From assembly GCF_900090045.1 (NCBI RefSeq), contig NC_041779.1, forward strand, positions 764,501 to 828,500: a stretch of 64,000 nt of DNA, read 5' to 3'. A program made the position numbers and the translations under genes. Of the stretch, positions 47,560 to 59,183 are shown piece after piece (positions within the stretch are counted from its first letter, which is position 1; the number at the start of each line of letters is the position of its first letter). The notes beneath the pieces were generated by a model that did not search any database, was not told the origin of the DNA, and was given only the letters and a program-made list of their open reading frames with translations. The stretch comes from Plasmodium malariae. Its lineage: Eukaryota > Apicomplexa > Aconoidasida > Haemosporida > Plasmodiidae.

Positions 47560-47755
47560 GCTTCACTTGTCCCCTTTCTACTTCTTTATTTTTACTCTTT
47601 TATTTTTACTTCTTTTTTTTTACTCCTTTATTTTTACTCCTTTATTTTTACTCCTTTATTTTTACTTCTTTTTTTTTACTTCTTTTTTTTACTTCTTTTG
47701 TTTTACTTCTTTTTTTACTTCTTTTTTACTTTTTTTTTTTTTTTTTTTTTCGTTT
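47560..47755. repeat. T-rich tandem repeat (tttttacttctttt)
   Basis: Imperfect ttactccttttatttt / ttacttcttttttt units upstream of the HNH-like gene (whose start is 47519 on the minus strand). Confidence 0.75.
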
Positions 47756-47824
47756 TCTCACTCACTCTGATGCTTTAACAAATTAATGCTAAGCCTTTTC
47801 GCGGATATTTGTTTTTATTTCATG

Positions 47825-48939
47825 CTAAACTGGTTCGGTAAACTTTGCAAATTTGGATAACTCGGCTAATTTGGATAACTCAGTTAATTTGGACAATTCA
47901 GTTAATTTGGACAATTCAGTTAATTTGGACAATTCAGTTAATTTGGACAATTCAGTTAATTTGGACAATTCAGTTAATTTGGACAATTCATTTAATTTGA
48001 AGAATTTTTGTACTTTGTCTATGTTGTGCGATTTTTCGCGTTTTTTCAATTTTGCCTGTGTTTCCCATTTTCCCACCTTTGTCTATTTTCTCCCCTTATA
48101 TTATTCTTTTTTATTTTCCCTCAGTTCGTGCAAAAAGAAATAAAAAATAATGACATAAAAAAAAAATTTAAAAAGAAATGGAATATGTGCACACATTGTA
48201 CATATGAATAAATATCAAGAAGAAAAAGGAAAAAAGAAAAAGGAAGAAATAAGTACTACGTTTTACCTGATTAACAGTATCTGGAATAGTTAAATATAAT
48301 CGAATGTATGCCATAAATACTAGATAAAAGAAAAAAAAACAACTATTAACATATACATAATATATTATACTCTATTGTACACACACAGTTTTCTACATAT
48401 TATCCATTCAACTATGTGTGTACGTGGCATGTGCAATAATTTAATTATATGATATGTTCTAGAAAAAATGGCTACTTGAAAGAGTACTGCCTATCACCAC
48501 TGGCTCTTTCAGAAAAATAATATAAAGCAAAATTTGTTCCAAGTGAAGAGAGTTCAACGAATTGATTAAGAGGCAAAGAGATAAAGAGACAAAGTAACAA
48601 TGACAACACGACAAAGTGTGTACTTGTAATATTAATACAAAAATTATATAAATATAAGGAAAATACAAGGTTCATACCCTTTCACGCAAAATATTATTCC
48701 CTCATCAGGCAAATTTTGTAACTTTATGCACAGGCAAGAAAAAAAAAAAATAATAATAATATAATTGCATGTATTGCGCATATTTTTATACACACATTTA
48801 AAATAAAAAAAAAAATACCTATTTATATGTATATATGTTCATAAATTTACATAAGCGTACATATACATATAAATTTTTGCTCGGTCCCAGTAGTTTAAAC
48901 AGAACATCTCAAAACATTTTCCAAATTTAAGAGCAAAAA
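47825..48939 (-). CDS. Candidate multi-exon gene, first exon undetermined
   Basis: Unrecognised. Five phase-consistent exons: 48939-48851 (FALKFGKCFEMFCLNYWDRA, then KIY), 48721-48678 (LQNLPDEGIIFCVK; donor AAGG|GTATGA), 48458-48424 (TYHIIKLLHMP; strong acceptor TTTTTTCTAG), 48319-48267 (FMAYIRLYLTIPDTVNQ; acceptor TTATCTAG, donor CAG|GTAAAA) and 48082-47825 (KVGKWETQAKLKKREKSHNI, then a Glu-Leu-Ser-Lys-Leu-Thr array to a stop). The last acceptor (AAATAG) lacks a close T-tract. A start at ATG 49187 (MLKIVY) is one possibility for exon 1. The complex composition and five agreeing phases argue for a real gene; no domain seen. Confidence 0.42.
47858..47995. repeat. Minisatellite, 18-bp unit (gttaatttggacaattca)
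   Basis: Seven copies. On the minus strand it keeps frame as a six-residue repeat (ELSKLT) at the end of the candidate gene 47825-48939. Confidence 0.9.
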
Positions 48940-49105
48940 CTGAATTGTGCTATTTCTTATATTATGCAAGGAGAAAAAGAGAGCATATTAACAGATACTG
49001 TAGTTGATTTAAATATAAATTAAAAATTTGCTGTAACAGAATATAAAAAAGGAATAATTTCCGTTAAAAAATATTCTAATTTTTTCACAATAAAATATTC
49101 CCGTA

Positions 49106-49140
<35 letters not shown>

Positions 49141-50302
49141 ATGAAATGGCTAGCTTTATAAATTGCAACGTATACTATTTTAAGCATAGGTGTTGTACAT
49201 GTTTAACTTTGAATTTTGTGTTTTCCCCTTTTTTCCCGTTTTTCTCTTTTTTTTTTATTTTTTGAATTTTTGGTGAATAAATTTTAAACAAATAAATTTA
49301 GCACGTAAAAAGGATTAATAATTATGTAAAAATCACGGAAAAATGGCACATAAAAAAGGAAAGCGAAAGTTATGCAAAATAGGAGTATCAGTGAAAAGCA
49401 GGCTTCGAAAGCAGTTCTTAAAGATAAAAAGGTAGATCTACATATAAATATATATAAACAAGTTCGTATGTACATATATTCATAAGTATATATGTACACA
49501 CGAAATTACATATATGTTCACACGTGCGTGCACACATTTTTTCATATACGCTTCAAAGACGCGCAATTTTACATCAACATATGGCATAATAAATGGGCAA
49601 TTATCTATTCTGCTTTCTCTTTATCCCACCCAAATTAGCGGCTGCATGTATGTACGCATATTATACACCCGCAAAATTGCGTACACAAATGAGTAAAAAC
49701 AAACACGCACACGTAAATAGGTGACACATGGGAACATATATGCATATGTATATGTGTAAATATGTGTATGTATATTTGTATGTATATGTGTATGTATATT
49801 TGTATGTATATTTGTATGTATATTTGTATGTATATTTGTATGTATATGTGTATATGTATGTATATTGTATGTATATTTGTATGTATATTTGTATGTATAT
49901 GTGTATGTATATTTGTATGTATATTGTATGTATATTTGTATGTATATGTGTATGTATATTTGTATTGTATGTATATTTGTATGTATATTTGTATGTATAT
50001 TGTATGTATATGTGTATGTATTATTTGTATGTATATTTGTATGTATATGTGTATGTATATTTGTATGTATATTTGTATGTATATTTGTATGTATATTTGT
50101 ATGTATATTTGTAGGTATATGTGTATATATGTGTATATGTACATATGTATGCATTCACACATATGTGTACGTATGTGTATGCATGTGCATATATTTACAC
50201 TTACATGAAGGATACATGTGAACACGCACAAACTTACAAATCACGATACCCACGGAGGACAAACCTCTTGCGAGGTACCCACTGTGCTGTTCCATTTCAT
50301 GT
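48940..50302. other. Intergenic with one short basic open frame
   Basis: T-run 49110-49134 and the tgtatgtatatt array. ATG 49343 to TAG 49435 on the plus strand reads MAHKKGKRKLCKIGVSVKSR then LRKQFLKIKR (30 residues), ending in AAAAAG|GTAGAT, which could be a donor. No family match. Confidence 0.4.
49740..50125. repeat. Minisatellite, 12-bp unit (tgtatgtatatt)
   Basis: About 30 copies with tgtatgtatatg variants. Long open frames on both strands (Tyr/Val/Cys or Ile/His/Thr) are artefacts of it. Confidence 0.95.
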
Positions 50303-52717
50303 TCAAGTAAAATAAGGAGTAAGAATCCAACACAAAAAAATTTGGGAAAAGGAAAAAATAAGTATTAAAATATTTATTCTCTTAATATTAAAATTATTTA
50401 ACAAATTCGAATTATCATGAATGTACAGGTGAATGGACTTAAAAATTTGTATCATTTGCATGCTGACTGTAATGTAAAAATAAAGCTGCGTTAATCTGTA
50501 CATGGTATTGCTATTTAAAAATAAAATAATACTGAATGGACTAAAATTAAAGCTAACATTATTACCATTACTATTATTACTATTATTACCATTACTATTA
50601 TTATTATTTAAATTTTTGAACACTTGTGGGTTATTGAGCACCAATTTTTTATCCTCTTGCATTTTGTTCATATTGTCATCCACCTGACCAAAAGCTGACG
50701 TGTACATAAAATACATAAAATAAAAGAATATTTTGGTTATAATTAATGCACACATAATAACAAATTTATAAGATATAAAGGAAAGAATATGTAAAAAGGA
50801 TAAGTTTATATCTCGGCATACTAAGAGGAACATAAATTTAATTAAAGCTGTTTCGAGAAATAATAATATAAATACATAAGATGATATATTAAATAAATTA
50901 TCAGGGTTAAATGTAAAATTATTTTTTTGTGCCGTAACTGTTAATGTATATAGCAATATATAAGTAATGCTAGACATAAGAGGTATATACAGATCTGCTT
51001 TAAATATACCAATATTACTACTATAATCTACATAATTTATATCATTCGAATTATTTCGTATCAACCTTAAACTACTAGATTTTTTTTCATTATAAAAAAA
51101 AGGTTTATTCTCTGAACTATATGCACTGTTCATTTTCATTTTATTTGTCATCTCTTCACTTTTACCATTATTATAATGTGTATTATTATTTCCATTTAAA
51201 ATGAAAGCAGATCCATATGTTTTATCTTGTTGTGTACTTTCCATTTTTCTCTTTAAATGATTATATACATAATACGTTCTTGATTCACATAATGCCTTAC
51301 GTATATATATATAAGGCATAAGTATAAACAAAATTTTATGAATAACATAGGAATGTGTCACATCGAAATAACCACGTAATAAGGATAATTTATTACCAAT
51401 AAAACTAGTTTCATTATTTATTTCAATCTTTTTTTCTAGTTCATTCATTACCATATTTGCTACTCGCTGTTTAACTAAATTATTTATCTCATTATTTGTC
51501 TGTACATTATTCGTTAAACTTTCTATAATGTTGTGCATTATCCCTTTATTAGATGAATCTTCTTTATTATTTACATTTTGACTAAAGAAAAAATTATTTT
51601 TATTACTTACCATATTATTATCATTTTTAAAAGGTTGTTGTAGTGCATTACTCATCTTGTTCTTATTCATTTCATTTTCATAATTTATTGTATTTATAAA
51701 TTCTAAGCTGTTCTGTGTACTTTTTGATTCCTTACTTAACATTCCATGGCTTCGATGATAATTTGCATCTGCTCCTGCTGCAGTACCTGGCCCTTCCTTT
51801 TCCTTACTGTTATATATGTTCTTATTAAACATTAAATTGCTGTCCGCATATATCTGTTTAGTACTCATGATATAATTATTACTTCCACTGTCTCCATGAC
51901 TGTCACTTCCTCCAATGATGTGATTGTTCATGTACATGTTCATATTATAACTATCTTTGTTCAGGTAATATACATTACCACTCAAGTTATCGTTCCCTGC
52001 CCTTCCTTCATTATTACGAATACTACTATAACTATTGCTAGCATTACTACTACTAACATTATTACTTCTAGCATTATTACTACTAACATTATTACTTCTA
52101 ACATTATTACTACTAACATTATTACTTCTAACATTATTACTACTAACATTATTACTTCTAACATTATTACTACTAACATTACTATTAACGTCGGGTGTAT
52201 TTAAGATATTACCACTGGCACTATTACTTACAAAACTATATCCATATGCTTCCACTTTTTTCCTTCCAAAAATGGGATGTGTGCTTACATAATTAGACGA
52301 TGATACATTACTGTTCGGATTATTTGCATAATGGTCGTTCGGGTTACTACCATAATGATCGTTAGGATTAGTGTTATTATAATTGTACATAAAATTATTG
52401 CTATCTACCTGCATGTTAATATTAGTTTCATTCGTGTGTTCACTATTTATGCTAGTGTTATGCATTATATTTTTGTTATCATTGTTCCTTGCCTCTCTAC
52501 TACTGTTGTTCCTGTCATTATTATTATCCTTTCCAGAAGAAACCATAAAGCTTTTACTTGTCACACTATCTACATTTTGTCTATTCATTACATGCATCTG
52601 ATTGCTCTTTCCATAACTCATATTATTCCATGATTCATTTTCCTTCGTGTTATTCACGTTGTTTGCTTTTCTTCTATCGTGGACATTGTGCTCTACATAA
52701 TTATTATTGTAATTCAT
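50303..52717 (-). CDS. YIF1: YIF1-family Golgi/ER membrane protein
   Basis: YIF1 proteins pair with YIP1 and Rab GTPases in ER-to-Golgi vesicle traffic. Single exon, 804 residues from ATG 52717. Residues 1 to about 410 are an Asn/Ser-rich head, with a tandem Asn-Val-Ser-Ser-Asn-Asn-Val-Arg-Ser repeat (52020-52190). The conserved part begins near 415 (NELEKKIEIN) and contains GNKLSLLRGYFDVTHSYVIH and then ADLYIPLMSSITYILLYTLT, the hallmark YIF1 segment, with hydrophobic helices at VIHKILFILMPYIYI, IPLMSSITYILLYTL, FILLFLETALIKFMFLL, FVIMCALIITKIFFYF, YRLTQLYFYITVSMQMI and a C-terminal ILILIFSFSQIFLCWIL. Five membrane spans are usual in the family. The head is far longer than in yeast or human YIF1 (~300 residues in total). 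No frame damage. Confidence 0.9.
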   Translation of the reverse strand: MNYNNNYVEHNVHDRRKANNVNNTKENESWNNMSYGKSNQMHVMNRQNVDSVTSKSFMVSSGKDNNNDRNNSSREARNNDNKNIMHNTSINSEHTNETNINMQVDSNNFMYNYNNTNPNDHYGSNPNDHYANNPNSNVSSSNYVSTHPIFGRKKVEAYGYSFVSNSASGNILNTPDVNSNVSSNNVRSNNVSSNNVRSNNVSSNNVRSNNVSSNNARSNNVSSSNASNSYSSIRNNEGRAGNDNLSGNVYYLNKDSYNMNMYMNNHIIGGSDSHGDSGSNNYIMSTKQIYADSNLMFNKNIYNSKEKEGPGTAAGADANYHRSHGMLSKESKSTQNSLEFINTINYENEMNKNKMSNALQQPFKNDNNMVSNKNNFFFSQNVNNKEDSSNKGIMHNIIESLTNNVQTNNEINNLVKQRVANMVMNELEKKIEINNETSFIGNKLSLLRGYFDVTHSYVIHKILFILMPYIYIRKALCESRTYYVYNHLKRKMESTQQDKTYGSAFILNGNNNTHYNNGKSEEMTNKMKMNSAYSSENKPFFYNEKKSSSLRLIRNNSNDINYVDYSSNIGIFKADLYIPLMSSITYILLYTLTVTAQKNNFTFNPDNLFNISSYVFILLFLETALIKFMFLLVCRDINLSFLHILSFISYKFVIMCALIITKIFFYFMYFMYTSAFGQVDDNMNKMQEDKKLVLNNPQVFKNLNNNNSNGNNSNNSNGNNVSFNFSPFSIILFLNSNTMYRLTQLYFYITVSMQMIQIFKSIHLYIHDNSNLLNNFNIKRINILILIFSFSQIFLCWILTPYFT

Positions 52718-52741
52718 AATAAACAAATTAAGGTACAAATG

Positions 52742-52990
52742 GACGCGTAACTACTTGCGTAACTACTTGCGTAACTACTTGCGTAACTACTTGCGTAACT
52801 ACTTGCGTAACTACTTGCGTAACTACTTGCGTAACTACTTGCGTAACTACTTGTGTAACTACTTGTATAATAACTTGCGTAACTACTTGTGTAATGACTT
52901 ACGTAACTACTTGTGTAATGACTTGCTTGATAACTTGCTTAATAACTTGCTTAATAACTTGCTCAATAACTTGCGCAATAACTTATATGA
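52742..52990. repeat. Minisatellite, 12-bp unit (gtaactacttgc)
   Basis: About 20 copies in an ordered gradient: gcgtaactactt, then gtgtaatgactt, then gcttaataactt. Directly upstream of the YIF1 start. Confidence 0.95.
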
Positions 52991-53282
52991 TTACTCTTGC
53001 AGAGGGGATGGGGGTAAAAAACCATTCAGGCAAAAGAATATTTACTTCGATCAGTTATTTCGTGCATACACTGCGCACATTTATGTGTACATTTACTTGG
53101 TACACAAATTGTTAAAAGCGTGTTTCCTTATACATACGTACAAATAAACATATACATATTTCGATGCTATATTCAGCAGACTCAAAAATTGGTAAATGGT
53201 GTTAAAATTTAAAATTAAAAAAACAAATGATAAACACAAAACGCATATAAAGTGGGGGGGGAAAAAAAAAAAAAATTTACAT

Positions 53283-53572
53283 TCATAAATATGAATTTAT
53301 AAATATACATACATAAATATGAATTTATAAATATACATTCATAAATATGAATTTATAAATATACATACATAAATATGAATTTATAAATATACATACATAA
53401 ATATGAATTTATAAATATACATACATAAATATGAATTTATAAATATACATTCATAAATATGAATTTATAAATATACATTCATAAATATGAATTTATAAAT
53501 ATACATTCATAAATCTGAATTTATAAATATACATTCATAAATATGAATTTATAAATATACATACATAAATAT
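53283..53572. repeat. Minisatellite, 28-bp unit (ataaatatgaatttataaat)
   Basis: Ten near-identical copies ending atacattc or atacatac, the two endings occurring in blocks. Confidence 0.95.
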
Positions 53573-53713
53573 GCATCCACAAACATGCATATTTAAATAA
53601 ACATAAATATACGTATATTTACTACTGCAAAAGTAAATAAACTTAAAAATTGCAATTCCTCAAATAAAATATGGCAGAGTAAAAAAAAAAAAAAAAAAAA
53701 AAAATATAAATAT

Positions 53714-54412
53714 ATGTACTGTGTATTATTTAAATTTAATCATAATGAAGCTATTACGAAACTTCGTGAGGAGGAAAAACCGAATTTGAATTCTGCCAAG
53801 CATAAAAAATTTAAATGGCGTAATGTTATATATATATACATATATATATGTATGTATGTATGTGTACGCACATTTTTGGGTACATGTGAACACGTGCATA
53901 TGCCCATATAGCCGTCATAGCATCATCAGTTCTCTTTATAATAAGAATATGAAGCAGTATGCATATGTAGTACGAGTATGAATCAATGAAAAGGTGTGGC
54001 ATTCACTCATATATTGCGTGCATTGACTTATATATTAAATTTTCGTATAGTAACGTGTTAATCATAACTGAGCGTGTTCCCTTTTTTTTAAAAAAAAATT
54101 TATATATTGCATAATAAGGGTAGTTAACATGAACAAAGGAAATAATATATCAGTAAAGCAGACGTATCTATATATTATAAAAGATTTTATTTTTTTACGT
54201 TCTCACCTTTACAATTAACTGAGTTTATTGCAAATGCATATTATATGTATATATATACAGGTGGGGACAAAATTTTAAATATAATGGTGGTCATGACAAA
54301 AAGTACTATACTTCCATATATTCATTTTAAAATAATAAAAGGAATTAACAACAATTCACTGTTTGAAACTACCAAAGAGCAGTGGAGCAAACTTCATAAC
54401 ATAATAAAATGA
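53714..54412 (+). CDS. Candidate two-exon small gene, 86 residues
   Basis: Unrecognised. Exon 1 (53714-53819) reads MYCVLFKFNHNEAITKLREE then EKPNLNSAKHKKFKW, ending at GGC|GTAATG in phase 1. Exon 2 (54261-54412) follows ATATACAG and reads GDKILNIMVVMTKSTILPYI, HFKIIKGINNNSLFETTKEQ, WSKLHNIIK and a TGA stop. Phases agree and the junction codon is CGT (Arg). The 441-bp intron carries TA/TATG repeats. It has no signal peptide and is basic at the N-terminus and middle; a small organellar or ribosomal subunit is conceivable but unproven. It lies between YIF1 (-) and the mitochondrial protein (-). A middle exon could be missing. Confidence 0.4.
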
Positions 54413-55705
54413 CCAGGTGATACGGGATGGTACATCACTACAATGTTCTGTGTTTTACGTGCTACGATTTTCTATCCATCCGTTGATGTATGTATGCATT
54501 TATGCAAGTATTTATGCATATATTTTTTTTTTTTTTCCATGTCCGTGGACCCCTTATGAACATTTTTATTTCACTTAATAATTCCAAAAGGAAAAAATTT
54601 ACGAAATTTTTTTTTTTTTTTGACGCGTATTTTGGATGAGTAATTATCATCCATTTTTTTATAATTAGTATTATTTAGTTGATATTATTTTCCTTAATTT
54701 TCCGCTTATATTTCAATTTTTCATTTATTTTCTCATTAAATAAATACTACTACTATTGCTATATTTGTACACACGTTGTCACTGTTTTGGTATTATTTTC
54801 TTATATTCTCTATTGGCTTTTCCCACCTTTATCAGTGTTAATGATTCAAACTAGGTGCATTGACTCGTCTTTAAATTATTTACGCTATTTATGCTATTTA
54901 TTCTATTTAAGCCATTTGTTTTATTTAAGCTATTTATGCAATTTTTATTTTTTCTCTTCACCTCTTTGCATGTACGTTTGTCAGGAAAAAAAATGAAATA
55001 TCTTGTTGTAGGAATGCGTTATTCTTCTCGGCTCCACATATTTTCAAAAATTATTTAGCCTAACAGAACGGCATTCGTCTGTTTGTCTTAGTCATGATGT
55101 TTCAATCCATCAGTCTTTTCTTTTTTTCTATTTTTTTTTTTTCTAATTTTTTTCTTCATCCTTTCTCTATTTAAGTAAGCTGCGTCTCTTTGCACCTTAT
55201 CTTACATTATGTCGACAAAATTTGTGGAAATACCCCCATAAAAACAAAAAACATATAAAAAGAATGGATTCCCCACCCCCTCCTCATGAGCATATTAAAC
55301 CAAAACTTTTATTTTATGTGATAACACCTCTTACAAGGGGCAGTTTCATTATGTCGGAGCAGAATAAAACAAAGTATAACACAAAATAATAAAATAAAAA
55401 TGTACAGCAATATGCGCATAAAAAGAAGTGCTTAACGAGTAAGTATGGAAACATGAATTGCCGACTAGACCCCAAGAAGGATAAGATACGCGTGCTTGTC
55501 ATTTACAGGTGTACGATGATTTCTCCCATGGCGGAAAAAGACTAAATATTTATACATGGTAATACCGCGGTAATAACGAGGTAATAATGCCCTATTAGTG
55601 TGGTAATAACATTTTAATAAACCCCATTGTACATGCATAATTATGAGTATCCTACTAAATCTCTGGTACCAATACCCGTGTAGGTACTACTCCTGAGTGT
55701 TAAAA
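54413..55705. other. Intergenic, no supported gene
   Basis: T-runs near 54522 and 54610, short tttatgctattta repeats at 54880-54950, and an unusual ggtaataac repeat at 55557-55615. No frame with convincing composition. Confidence 0.55.
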
Positions 55706-57492
55706 CTACCGCTTGGTATCACTCTTTAAATGCATGTTAACTGTCTCTTCAAAATTGTACACATAGTCTTTATTAGCATATTTCACCAAAATGCTGTCTT
55801 GTTTGTCATCCGTAAATAAAGTACTGTATTCGTCTTTGCGGCATACTGTAAGTAATTTGTAGTTTTCTCGTGTAGCTATGAAATACCTGACACATATGAA
55901 CAAGGGGGATTGGGGTTATTGTGTGTGTGTGAGAATAATTAAGTGTGCACATATATACGCATGCATATGCACGTACAGATATGTTTACATGTACGTAAAC
56001 AGATACAAATATATATACATATGCAGATGCTTATGCATTATGTGTATTGTGCTCCATACATGTTTTTTCAAAACTAAAAGAGGGGCATATAACACATTAA
56101 AAGAGATGAAACACAAAACGCACATGATATACTACATAACACAAGTCAAAATTTAAAGTATAAAGCGCAATGGGCAAGACGAACGGGGGGGATGTAAGGG
56201 AGTAAAACATGAAAAAGACATAGAAATGGATGGCATTAATAATTGTACCTCCAGAAATTGTATGCGCGTAAAGTATTAACATCATTCTCGTAATAATCTT
56301 CTGCTTTTTCCAAAATGTATATTATTTTATTTTTTAAAGAGGAGAGAGGGAAATGAAAAGGATGTACCTTTATATTTTTTAACTCCACATACTTGTTGTT
56401 CTTGTTCATATAATTTGCTATATATATATACTTTTCATCTTGCTCATTATATGGGAACTCACAGTTGTGTGGAAAGCACACTAAGGATGAAATAATATTT
56501 TTACTAAAATTATTCAAGTAATTAAGCACATCGTTGTAGGAAAAGGTAAGAAAGAATAAACGAATGGTTAAAATAAAGTAAAATATATCATCTGCACTTA
56601 TATTTATTTCATCGTCTGAAATTGAATTTATATATTTATTCATGTTATCAAGACACAATGTTTTAATTTCTCTATCGTTATCAACAAGCAGCCAAGTGTT
56701 TATAAAAAAAAATAATAAACTAATATTTAAAAAAGAAGGAGCTTTATTTATTATATCATTTATGGGTATATAATTTTTTAATATTTCTTCTTTAATATAT
56801 TCATATATTTCGTTCTTCTGCATTAAATTTTCGCTAAGGCTATATAACACATTGGACAAGGACTTGAAAATTAAAAAAAATGGCACTTCCACTTTTTCTT
56901 TATCATAATAATAATTGTTTATTCTTACATAACTATTTTTCTTTGTTCTACATTCATATGTAACAATATTATTTTTATGAATTTCTAAAAACCTTTTCAA
57001 ATTTAATATGATCTCGGTCAAGTAAAAAACCAATATTTTGGGTACTATATGAATCCCGCAAATTGTTAAAACTTTCATTAATTCTGTCTTTTCAACTACA
57101 CTTTTTACATAATTATTTGTCATTTCGAACTTTTCATTACATTTATTCTGAACAAAATTGTTAATCTCTTTTATGTCTTCATTTAATATATTTTTTTCCT
57201 CTGCACTTAGAAATATATCTTCCATTTGTGCACTTGTAATAATAGGCCCTTTTTCCATATATTCTTTAAAATAATTTTTTATTGCTTGTTCATGTTCTTT
57301 TCTTCTTTGAACGAAATTTTGAGCTGAATGATAGTAATTTAAAATTGCATTTTTTAGATCATCCACCTTGGCTGTAGAGCCGAACTGCTTCCTACAACCT
57401 ACCAATGACACTCCACTGTTTAAACGAAACGCGAATGCTAATTTGCAAAAGGGTAAACCGCATCCAGCAACTCTTGTATTCATTAGAAGCAT
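55706..57492 (-). CDS. Probable mitochondrial protein, function unknown
   Basis: Exon 1 is 57492-56249 (donor GGAG|GTACAA) and exon 2 is 55886-55706 (acceptor TGTGTCAG), phase 2, 474 residues. The N-terminus is free of acids, Arg/Lys-containing and hydrophobic (MLLMNTRVAGCGLPFCKLAF then AFRLNSGVSLVGCRKQFGST), a good mitochondrial presequence. A helical body follows: NAILNYYHSAQNFVQRRKEH, SAQMEDIFLSAEEKNILNED, and ICGIHIVPKILVFYLTEIIL, with little low complexity. The last exon ends KLLTVCRKDEYSTLFTDDKQ and a short tail. No named domain is visible to me. Mostly alpha-helical (inference). No frame damage. Confidence 0.85.
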
Positions 57493-57933
57493 AATTGGAA
57501 GCGGAATAAATGAAATACGCTAAAGATAGAGTAGAGAAAAAAAAAAAAAAAAAAAAAAAAAGAGAGTGAATGAATGAGATATATAGATAAATGGATAGAT
57601 ATAAACCCCAAATGAGGAAAAAACTAAAAAAAGGTTCTGCAGAAGAACAAATTACATTTTCGGATGTTTACATATTGGTATGCTTCAATACACATACAAG
57701 TGCACACATGTGTGTTTAAATATACATGAACAGGTCAGGCATTTTTTTTTTTTCTTGTTTCTGAACAATGTCACTCTTTTCCTTGCTCATGTAAAGGAAG
57801 AAAAATATAATAGCTACATGAAAAATAAAACATGTAAAAACAAAAAAAAACAAAAAAAAAAAAAAAAGTGGAAAATTTTCTTTATTTTTTAAACCGTTAT
57901 AACGACATATCAGTAGCATACCCAAGCACGTAA

Positions 57934-58131
57934 ATGTTTTATTTAAAATTATCGTTTTTTCTCGTCCACTACCTATTCACACTAATGTGTTGTTCGCATG
58001 CGCTAGTAGTAATGGTACTACTAGAATGTCCTCAAAATGAGACTAACAATATGAGGGGAGAAAGAGAAAAATTTATGTTCTTTTCCCTCACTTCATTTTG
58101 TTTTATTTTAGATAGTTTGCTATTTTTTTAG
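57934..58131 (+). CDS. Candidate short membrane/secreted protein, 65 residues
   Basis: Uninterrupted, repeat-free frame: MFYLKLSFFLVHYLFTLMCC, then a Val/Leu stretch, an acidic/basic middle (ECPQNETNNMRGEREKF) and a hydrophobic end (FSLTSFCFILDSLLFF). Two hydrophobic segments flank a hydrophilic loop containing an N-glycosylation sequon-like NET. The length is within what chance gives in 64 kb, so support is weak. Confidence 0.22.
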   Translation: MFYLKLSFFLVHYLFTLMCCSHALVVMVLLECPQNETNNMRGEREKFMFFSLTSFCFILDSLLFF

Positions 58132-58764
58132 AGGAAGATGATAAATTAAATATTCCTTTATTTAAAAAAAAAAAAAAAAAATTTGGCTATAAAAAAAGCA
58201 CATATAAGTATATGAGATTGTGTTCATGTACTTTTTAAACGCTTACGGAAAAGTAACATCTCTCCACATTTGGAGTGCATACTACGCGCTTAAGAAAAAA
58301 TATTATAAAAAATATATTAAATAAAAATATTAAATGATAAATAATGTAAAAGTGGAAGATAATATAAATAAACAAAAAATAGAGAATAATGAATAATGAA
58401 CAAAACAAAACAAAACAAAACGATAAATTGCGAGAAAAACAAAGCGCTAAATAGATAAATGCTCGCATTAACAGCGAATAGCCTAAAGAGCAAGATAAAA
58501 AGAAAAAATAAAAGAAATCCTAACACACAGTTAAAACAATGCAACACATGTACTCCTTCATCGTCTGTATAAATAGCACGCATTGAAATTGGTAAGGTAT
58601 GTTTTGTATCATTAATTTTCGTCTTCTAGCATATATTTTTATTTTTTTAAATGCAGAAAAAAAATAAAAAATATATTGTTACATATGATAAGTGTCATCA
58701 AAATAAATTTACTTTTTTGAGCTATCCGTTAGCATAAAACAGGTAGGTGTCGTGTATATATATG

Positions 58765-58774
<10 letters not shown>

Positions 58775-58843
<69 letters not shown>
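58775..58843. repeat. Long (TA)n microsatellite
   Basis: About 34 dinucleotide units, the longest of the window. Similar tracts lie at 718-775, 2458-2510, 24854-24904, 29850-29900, 44477-44528, 46868-46904, 61395-61438 and 61640-61685. Confidence 0.95.
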
Positions 58844-58845
<2 letters not shown>

Positions 58846-59183
58846 CATATATGCCTATGTGCATAAATTTATAAAAATGGAACGTTGATTTATTTGTATG
58901 TGTTCTTTTGATAAATCGGGAAAACGAAAACATATTAAAAGAGAATGATTTGCACATATATATAATCATTTATATATATAATATATGCATAGAAATATAT
59001 ATAATATATGTATTTATGCACATATGTGTATTTACATTTATATATGTGCATTTACGCACACTTGCACACTGAAACAAAAAAAAAAAAAAAAAAAAAAAAA
59101 AAACATAAAGAGAAGTTTAAAAAGAGATCAGAAAAAGAAAAAAAAAAAAAAATTATACGAAAAAGAAAAAATAAAGAACGGTG

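Larger units (their letters stand above)
57493..59183. other. Intergenic between two minus-strand genes
   Basis: A-runs (57538-57560, 57846-57868, 58163-58181, 59079-59103), a (TA)n block and one complete short frame at 57934. Confidence 0.6.

Noticed and set aside
49621..50231. Several long open frames on both strands (up to ~200 codons)
   Set aside because: They are translations of the 12-bp tgtatgtatatt array, which has no stop in any frame.
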